This document shows positions 6,497 through 11,066 of a stretch of DNA of 11,066 nucleotides, piece by piece (position 1 is the first letter of the stretch; each line of letters starts with the position of its first letter). Origin of the DNA: an uncultured Myxococcales bacterium (GTDB lineage Bacteria > Myxococcota_A > UBA9042); the NCBI GenBank assembly GCA_937915965.1, contig CALGHC010000568.1, positions 1 to 11,066 on the forward strand. Reading direction: 5' to 3'. Made by a program: the position numbers and the translations under genes. The notes under the pieces are model-generated. The model was not told where the DNA came from. It searched no databases and saw only the letters and a program-made list of their open reading frames with translations.

Positions 6497-7468
6497 ATGA
6501 TCGCCATCGATCGCATCGTCGCCGCCATCCCGGACGCCTTGACCGCGACCCGCCTCGACCTGCCCGGCGAGCGTATCGAGGGCAAGGTGCGGGACCTCTA
6601 CGTGATCGACGGGCTGCGCGTGCTGGTGGCCACGGACCGCTTCAGCGCGTTTGACCGGGTGCTGGGCGCCATACCCTTCCGCGGCCAGGTGCTCAACGAG
6701 CTGAGCGCGTGGTGGTTTGGCCAGACCGCCGACATCGTCGCCAACCACCTCGTCGAGGTCATCGATCCCAACGTCTGCATCGGCCGCGAGGCGGTCGCCC
6801 TGCCGGTCGAGGTCATCGTCCGCGGCCACATCACCGGCGTCACGTCGACGGCGCTGTGGACGCTCTACAACGACGGCGTCGAGCGACCCTATGGCCTCGA
6901 GTTGCCGGCGGGCCTGCGCAAGAACGACGCCCTGCCGCACGCAGTGATTACGCCGACCACAAAGGGCGGCCCCGGCGACCACGACGAGCGACTCAGCGAG
7001 GTCGAGCTGGTCGAGCGCGGCCTGGTCGACGCCGCGCGCTGGGCCGAGGTGCGGCGGGTGGCGCTGGCGCTCTTCGCCCGCGGCCAGGAGCTGGCGGCAC
7101 GGGGCGGGCTGGTGCTGGTCGACACCAAATACGAGTTCGGCTTGATCGGTGACCAGCTGGTGCTGATCGACGAGGTCCACACGCCGGACTCGAGTCGCTA
7201 CTGGACGGCAGAGAGCTGGGCGCGCTGCCGCGGGACCGACGAGGAGCCGGCCGGCTTCAGCAAGGAGTTCCTGCGGCTGTGGTTTGTCGCGCAGGGTTTT
7301 GCCGGCGACGGCGAGGTGCCGGCGCTACCGCCGGAGCTGATCGCCCAGGCGTCGCAGCGCTACCAGGCGGTGTACGAGATGCTGACCGGCCGCGACTTCA
7401 AACCGGCGGCGGCGCCAGCCGGCACCCGGGTCGAAGCCGCCGTGTCGGCCTGGCGGGGGCGAATCTGA
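6497..7468 (+). CDS. purC: SAICAR synthetase
   Basis: PurC ligates aspartate to CAIR with ATP to give SAICAR. At 323 residues it is the longer form, closer to yeast Ade1 in size than to the roughly 240-residue E. coli enzyme. Motifs in order are GKVRD (29-33), ATDRFSAFD (45-53), VRGHITGVT (108-116), ITPTTKG (151-157), DTKYEFG (209-215) and DEVHTPDSSR (225-234). The start at 6497 has GGAGG (6482-6486) ten bases upstream. The frame is open 83 codons further up, but that extension would run through purB and the 8-nt repeat and is not family-like. The 163-base spacer before it suggests that it is not tightly coupled to purB. PurE, the preceding enzyme of the pathway, is encoded immediately downstream; in animals these two activities form one fused protein. 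Confidence 0.95.
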   Translation: MIAIDRIVAAIPDALTATRLDLPGERIEGKVRDLYVIDGLRVLVATDRFSAFDRVLGAIPFRGQVLNELSAWWFGQTADIVANHLVEVIDPNVCIGREAVALPVEVIVRGHITGVTSTALWTLYNDGVERPYGLELPAGLRKNDALPHAVITPTTKGGPGDHDERLSEVELVERGLVDAARWAEVRRVALALFARGQELAARGGLVLVDTKYEFGLIGDQLVLIDEVHTPDSSRYWTAESWARCRGTDEEPAGFSKEFLRLWFVAQGFAGDGEVPALPPELIAQASQRYQAVYEMLTGRDFKPAAAPAGTRVEAAVSAWRGRI

Positions 7469-7531
7469 GGAAGCAGCCGAGAGGAAACGAACCGCAGACG
7501 CGAGACAACAAGGCAGAGAGCCGCACGCGGC

Positions 7532-7567
7532 GGGCAAGCCGGGCAAGCCGGGCAAGCCGGGCAAGCC
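7532..7567 (+). repeat. 9-nt tandem repeat, 4 perfect copies, in the purC-purE spacer
   Basis: GGGCAAGCC is repeated four times exactly (starts 7532, 7541, 7550, 7559), followed by GGGC of a fifth copy. It lies in the 135-base spacer between the purC stop and the purE SD site. It shares an AGCCG core with the 8-nt array upstream of purC but has a different period. The rest of the spacer (7469-7531) is purine-rich, with no hairpin or gene that I can support. Confidence 0.9.
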
Positions 7568-7603
7568 GGGCGCGGGGCTGACCAGAACAACCGGAGTCTT
7601 TTC

Positions 7604-8101
7604 ATGGCATTTTCACCGATCATCATGGGCTCGCGCGCTGATCTCAGCCACGGCGAGGCGATCGCCGCGGCCCTCGCCAACTTCGGCGTCGACGCCGAGA
7701 TCCGGGTCGCCTCGGCCCACAAGTCGCCGCACTATCTTCTCGAGATGTTGAAGACCTACGAGGCGGATGACCGCGCCAAGGTCTACATCACCGTGGCCGG
7801 CCGATCCAACGCGCTCAGCGCGATGATCGACGCCCAGGTGACCGCGCCGGTGATCGCCTGCCCGCCCTACTCGGACCGCTATGGCGGGGCCGACATCTTC
7901 TCGTCGCTGCGCATGCCGTCGGGGGTAGCGCCGGCCGTGGTGGTCGCGCCTGAGGGGGCGGCGCTGGTGGCGGCCAAGATCTTCGCGCTGAGCGAGCCCG
8001 CGGTCGCCGCGAGAGTGGCGGCAGCGCGCGAGGGCATGGACATCAAGATCCGCACGGACGACCACGCGCTGCGTGGCGTGCGCAAGGGCTCTGTCGGATG
8101 A
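7604..8101 (+). CDS. purE: Class II PurE, AIR carboxylase
   Basis: This 165-residue protein matches the class II PurE family (animal PAICS domain, Treponema denticola PurE). Those enzymes convert AIR to CAIR with CO2 directly, whereas class I PurE rearranges N5-CAIR made by PurK. Diagnostic features are SAHK (37-40) instead of SAHR, AGRSNALS (65-72) instead of the class I AGGAAHLPG, CPPYSD (86-91), and DIFSSLRMPSG (97-107). MGSRADLSHGE (8-18) is the phosphate-binding N-terminal loop. The start has GGAG (7593-7596) seven bases upstream. No purK is present in the window, in line with the class II assignment. The stop codon TGA is the first triplet of a 14-nt repeat array reaching the purF start. 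The class call rests on remembered motif differences but is consistent across the whole protein. Confidence 0.93.
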   Translation: MAFSPIIMGSRADLSHGEAIAAALANFGVDAEIRVASAHKSPHYLLEMLKTYEADDRAKVYITVAGRSNALSAMIDAQVTAPVIACPPYSDRYGGADIFSSLRMPSGVAPAVVVAPEGAALVAAKIFALSEPAVAARVAAAREGMDIKIRTDDHALRGVRKGSVG

Positions 8102-8168
8102 ACGCGGTCGCTTGAACGAGGTCGCTTGAACGAGGTCGCATGAACGAGGCCGCATGATCGAGGCAGGA
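8099..8168 (+). repeat. 14-nt tandem repeat forming the whole purE-purF junction, read as chained mini-ORFs
   Basis: Five units start at 8099, 8113, 8127, 8141 and 8155, with consensus TGAACGAGGTCGCW. The first unit begins with the purE stop codon and the fifth lies within the 5' end of purF. With the base before each unit, every junction reads ATGA or TTGA, so a start codon overlaps a stop codon. The mini-ORFs are ATG 8098 to TGA 8113-8115 (MNAVA), TTG 8112 to TGA 8127-8129 (MNEVA), TTG 8126 to TGA 8141-8143 (MNEVA) and ATG 8140 to TGA 8155-8157 (MNEAA). The last stop overlaps the purF ATG at 8154. Units 2-4 each contain GAGG four bases before the next start. purF itself begins MIEAG, so the unit looks like a copied purF 5' end. 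The arrangement is read directly from sequence; function as a translational relay is inference. Confidence 0.9.
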
Positions 8169-9632
8169 CCCAAGGAAGCGTGCGGCGTCTACGGTGTGTG
8201 GACGCACGCCCAGGAGAAGGTGGACGTCGCCCGGCTGGCGTTCTTTGCCCTCTATGCGCTGCAGCACCGCGGCCAGGAGAGCGCCGGCATCGCGACGAGC
8301 GACGGCCGCACGGCGCGCCAACACAAGGGCATGGGCCTGGTCGCGCAGGTCTTCAACGAGGCCAACCTGCGGCCGCTGACCGGCCACCTGGCCATCGGCC
8401 ACAACCGCTACTCGACAACCGGCAACTCGGTGGCGGCCAACGCCCAACCGCACCTGATCGAGACCATCCACGGGCCGCTGGCGGTGAGCCACAACGGCAA
8501 CCTGACCAACACCGACGCGCTGCGGCGCGCGCTTCTGCAGCGCGGCGTCGGTCTGATCTCGACCACGGACAGCGAGGTCATCACCCAGATGCTGGCGGCG
8601 CCGCCGCCGGGGGGCGAGCCCAACGGACCGGAGTGGGGCAAGCGAATCCAGGCGTTCATGGCCGCCGCGGAAGGCGCCTACTCGCTGGTGATTCTCACCC
8701 ACGACGCCATCTACGCGGTGCGCGATCCGCGCGGCCTGCGGCCCCTGTGTATCGGCGAGCTGGTCAGCCGCAGCGGCCGCAAGGTCGGGTGGACGGTCGC
8801 GAGTGAATCGTGCGCGCTGGCCACCGTCGGCGCGCGCTTCCTGCGCGAGGTCGCGCCGGGCGAGATCATCCGCCTCGATCGCAACGGCGTGCAGGCGAGC
8901 CAGGGGGCGCCGGTGGCGGCGCGACGCGGCATGTGCATCTTCGAGTACGTCTACTTCGCCAGACCAGACTCGGTGCTCGAAGGGCAGACGGTGCACGAGG
9001 TTCGCCAGCGCCTCGGCGCGCGCCTCGCCGAGGAGGCGCCGGTCGACGCCGACGTGGTCATCGGCGTGCCCGACAGCGCGACCCCCGCGGCCATCGGCTA
9101 CACCCTCGCCTCGGGCATCCCCTACAGCGAGGGTCTGATCAAGAACCGCTACATCGGCCGCACCTTCATCGAGCCCACCGAGCGCCTGCGCCAGTCGAGC
9201 GTATCGCTGAAGTACAACCCGCTGCGCGCCAACCTCGAGGGCAAGCGCGTCGTGCTGGTCGACGACTCGATCGTGCGTGGCAACACGGCGGGACCGCTGG
9301 TGCAGCTGCTACGCGAGGGCGGCGCGCGCGAGGTTCACGTCCGGGTGAGCTCGCCGCCGGTGCGCCATCCCTGCTTCATGGGCATCGACATGGCGACTCA
9401 CGAGGAGCTCATCGCGTTTCGCATGCGGGTGCCGGCGATCCAGCACCACATCGGCGCCGACTCGCTCGCCTACATCTCGCACGCGGGCATGGTCGCCGCC
9501 GTCGGCCCGCAGGCACCGACCGGGCAGGCTTCGACCCCGCATTGTGCCGCCTGCTTCGACGGCGACTATCCGCTCGACGTGACGGCGCAGCTCAAGGTGC
9601 GCAGCCGGCGCAAGTGCGCCTTCGATGACTGA
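8154..9632 (+). CDS. purF: Amidophosphoribosyltransferase (iron-sulfur type)
   Basis: PurF makes 5-phosphoribosylamine from PRPP and glutamine, the first and usually feedback-controlled step of the pathway. It has 492 residues. C10 (KEA-CGVYG) is the N-terminal nucleophile, implying a nine-residue propeptide removed on maturation. HNRYSTTG (83-90) and SHNGNLTN (112-119) belong to the glutaminase domain. VVLVDDSIVRGNT (366-378) is the PRPP loop of the phosphoribosyltransferase domain. C261 (GMCIFEYVYFARPDS), C407 (HPCFMGID), C464 and C467 (HCAAC) match the four cysteines that bind the 4Fe-4S cluster in the B. subtilis enzyme, so oxygen sensitivity is expected. The ATG at 8154 has GAGG at 8146-8149. 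No upstream start is possible in this frame because TGA occurs at 8127-8129 and no start codon lies between. The start lies inside the 14-nt repeat. Confidence 0.96.
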   Translation: MIEAGPKEACGVYGVWTHAQEKVDVARLAFFALYALQHRGQESAGIATSDGRTARQHKGMGLVAQVFNEANLRPLTGHLAIGHNRYSTTGNSVAANAQPHLIETIHGPLAVSHNGNLTNTDALRRALLQRGVGLISTTDSEVITQMLAAPPPGGEPNGPEWGKRIQAFMAAAEGAYSLVILTHDAIYAVRDPRGLRPLCIGELVSRSGRKVGWTVASESCALATVGARFLREVAPGEIIRLDRNGVQASQGAPVAARRGMCIFEYVYFARPDSVLEGQTVHEVRQRLGARLAEEAPVDADVVIGVPDSATPAAIGYTLASGIPYSEGLIKNRYIGRTFIEPTERLRQSSVSLKYNPLRANLEGKRVVLVDDSIVRGNTAGPLVQLLREGGAREVHVRVSSPPVRHPCFMGIDMATHEELIAFRMRVPAIQHHIGADSLAYISHAGMVAAVGPQAPTGQASTPHCAACFDGDYPLDVTAQLKVRSRRKCAFDD

Positions 9633-9686
9633 TCGCTGCCCTGCATGGCTACTGCCGCTCGTGGGGAGCGAGGCTCGGAGAGTGAG

Positions 9687-11066
9687 ATGAACGCGAGCTC
9701 CAGGATCCTGTTGGTTGGCAGCGGCGGTCGCGAGCACGCGTTGATGCGGCAGCTTCTGGCGTCGCCACGCGGCGTGGAGCTGTGGGTCGCGCCTGGCAAC
9801 GGCGGCACGGCGCGCGCAGGCGAGCGCGTCCACAATGTCGCGGTCTCCGCCGAGGACACCGCCGGGCTGCTGGCCCTGTGCCACGCCGAGCGCATCGAGC
9901 TTTGCGTCGTCGGCCCCGAGGGTCCCCTGGTGGCCGGCCTCGCCGACGCGATGACCGCCGCGGGCGTCGCGTGCTTCGGGCCGTGCGCGGCGGCCGCACG
10001 TCTCGAGGGGTCCAAGGACTTCTCCAAGGCGCTGATGGCGCGGGTGGGGATCGCGACGGCGCGCTCGGCGAGCTTCTCCGATGCGGCCGCTGCCCGCGCC
10101 TACGTCGCTTCCGTGCCGTGGCGTCTTGTGGTCAAGGCGTCGGGTCTGGCCGCGGGCAAGGGCGTCATCGTCTGCGACGACCGCGACGAGGCCCTCGCCG
10201 CCATCGACCTGATCCTGGTCGAGCGGGCCTTTGGCGACGCCGGCGACGTGGTCGTCGTCGAGGAGCGTCTGGTCGGCGAGGAGGTGTCAGTGCTGGCCTT
10301 CTGTGATGGCCGCCACGTCGCCCTCATGCCGCCAGCCCAGGACCACAAGCCGGCCTTCGACGGCGACCGCGGCCCTAACACCGGCGGCATGGGCGCCTAC
10401 GCGCCGGCGCCCGTGATCGACGACGCCGGCTTGCGGGCGATCGGCCGTGATGTGCTGCAAGCGGCGGTCGACGGCCTCGCCGAGGACGGCGTTCCGTATG
10501 TCGGTGTGATCTACGCCGGCCTGATGGTCACCGCCGACGGGCCGCGGGTGCTCGAGTTCAACGTGCGCCTGGGCGACCCCGAGACCCAGGTGCTGCTGCC
10601 GCTGCTGGCGACGGATCTGGTCGAGATCATCGAGGCGTGCGTACGAGGCCGACTCGCCGACGTCGCGCTTCGCTGGCACGACGGCGCCGCCGCGACGGTG
10701 GTGGCGGCTTCGGGCGGCTACCCGGGCCCCTGCGCCAAGGGAGTAGCGATCCACGGGGTCGACGAGGCCGACGCCCTCGCCGGGGTCGACGTGATCCACG
10801 CCGGCACGGTCGTCGGTGAAGACGGCGTGCTGCGGACCAGCGGCGGCCGGGTGATGTCGGTCACCGGCCGTGGCGCCGACCTCAGCGAGGCGCTGCGCCG
10901 CGCGTACGCCGGGATCGACCTGATTCGATTCGAAGGCATGCACCACCGCAACGACATCGGCGCGCGGGTCCTTGGCGCGGCGCACCCGCGGGCAGGCGGG
11001 GGTCGCCACGGCGACAGCGGACGAGACGACAGCGGACGAGACGACAGCGGACGAGACGACAGCGGA
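9687..11066 (+). CDS. purD: Phosphoribosylamine-glycine ligase (GARS), 3' end outside window
   Basis: PurD joins glycine to phosphoribosylamine with ATP, the step directly after PurF. The window holds 460 codons without a stop. The N-terminal domain starts with ILLVGSGGREHAL (7-19). The ATP-grasp region includes GSKDFSK (109-115), VVKASGLAAGKGV (150-162), GPNTGGMGAY (229-238) and the metal-binding EFNVRLGDPETQ (290-301). The usual C-terminal motif FEGMHHRNDIG is at 415-425, where the family normally ends within about ten residues. Here the frame continues past 430 into a Gly/Arg-rich stretch and a DDSGR repeat up to the edge. The start has GGAG (9677-9680) six bases upstream. The 54-base spacer after purF has a small CGCTC/GAGCG hairpin (9656-9670) and no clear tandem repeat. 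Confidence 0.95.
   Translation, partial: MNASSRILLVGSGGREHALMRQLLASPRGVELWVAPGNGGTARAGERVHNVAVSAEDTAGLLALCHAERIELCVVGPEGPLVAGLADAMTAAGVACFGPCAAAARLEGSKDFSKALMARVGIATARSASFSDAAAARAYVASVPWRLVVKASGLAAGKGVIVCDDRDEALAAIDLILVERAFGDAGDVVVVEERLVGEEVSVLAFCDGRHVALMPPAQDHKPAFDGDRGPNTGGMGAYAPAPVIDDAGLRAIGRDVLQAAVDGLAEDGVPYVGVIYAGLMVTADGPRVLEFNVRLGDPETQVLLPLLATDLVEIIEACVRGRLADVALRWHDGAAATVVAASGGYPGPCAKGVAIHGVDEADALAGVDVIHAGTVVGEDGVLRTSGGRVMSVTGRGADLSEALRRAYAGIDLIRFEGMHHRNDIGARVLGAAHPRAGGGRHGDSGRDDSGRDDSGRDDSG
11010..11066 (+). repeat. 15-nt in-frame tandem repeat extending the PurD C-terminus
   Basis: Almost four copies of GACGACAGCGGACGA (starts 11010, 11025, 11040, 11055) run to the window edge; the first copy has GGC instead of the leading GAC. 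In the PurD frame each unit encodes DDSGR, covering residues 442-460. Because 15 is a multiple of three, the frame is kept. The array continues beyond the window, so its copy number and the true PurD stop are unknown. Confidence 0.92.

Noticed and set aside
7532..7567. Collagen-like or Ala-Cys-Pro repeat proteins encoded by the 9-nt array on the minus strand.
   Set aside because: Any 9-nt array gives a tripeptide repeat in open frames. There is no start, SD or domain support.

Overview
The window is high-G+C (roughly 70 % by eye) bacterial DNA with densely packed plus-strand genes, short spacers and good Shine-Dalgarno (SD) sites. It holds one secreted-enzyme gene followed by most of a purine biosynthesis operon. 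The lineage cannot be fixed from sequence alone. The long PurQ, the unusual PurA active-site stretch, the class II PurE and the animal-like PurB together suggest a Chloroflexota-like or other non-proteobacterial high-G+C lineage, but this is a weak inference.

Layout. Bases 1-262 are a leader with a weak promoter candidate. Bases 263-2176 encode a secreted polysaccharide deacetylase of the Agd3/CE18 type, followed by a strong hairpin. Bases 2177-2674 have no convincing intact gene; they hold hairpins, a 12-nt tandem duplication, a possible minus-strand gene remnant with a signal-peptide-like stretch, and a weak promoter candidate for the operon. From 2675 to the window end the order is purQ, purA, purB, purC, purE, purF, purD, all on the plus strand. 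purD runs off the right edge.

How the genes work together. PurF makes phosphoribosylamine from PRPP and glutamine, and PurD adds glycine. PurQ supplies ammonia to formylglycinamidine synthase. PurE carboxylates AIR directly because it is the class II type, so no PurK is needed. PurC adds aspartate and PurB removes fumarate. PurA and PurB then convert IMP to AMP. Missing from the window are purL/purS, purM, purN or purT, and purH.

The most unusual property is at the gene junctions. Four of the five real spacers, and the 3' end of purD, each carry a different short tandem repeat: 14, 8, 9, 14 and 15 nt. The purE-purF spacer is the most striking. It consists entirely of a 14-nt repeat in which each unit reads as a five-codon mini-ORF with its own GAGG motif. 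The mini-ORFs are chained by ATGA/TTGA stop-start overlaps from the purE stop codon to the purF start codon, which looks like a repeat-built translational relay.
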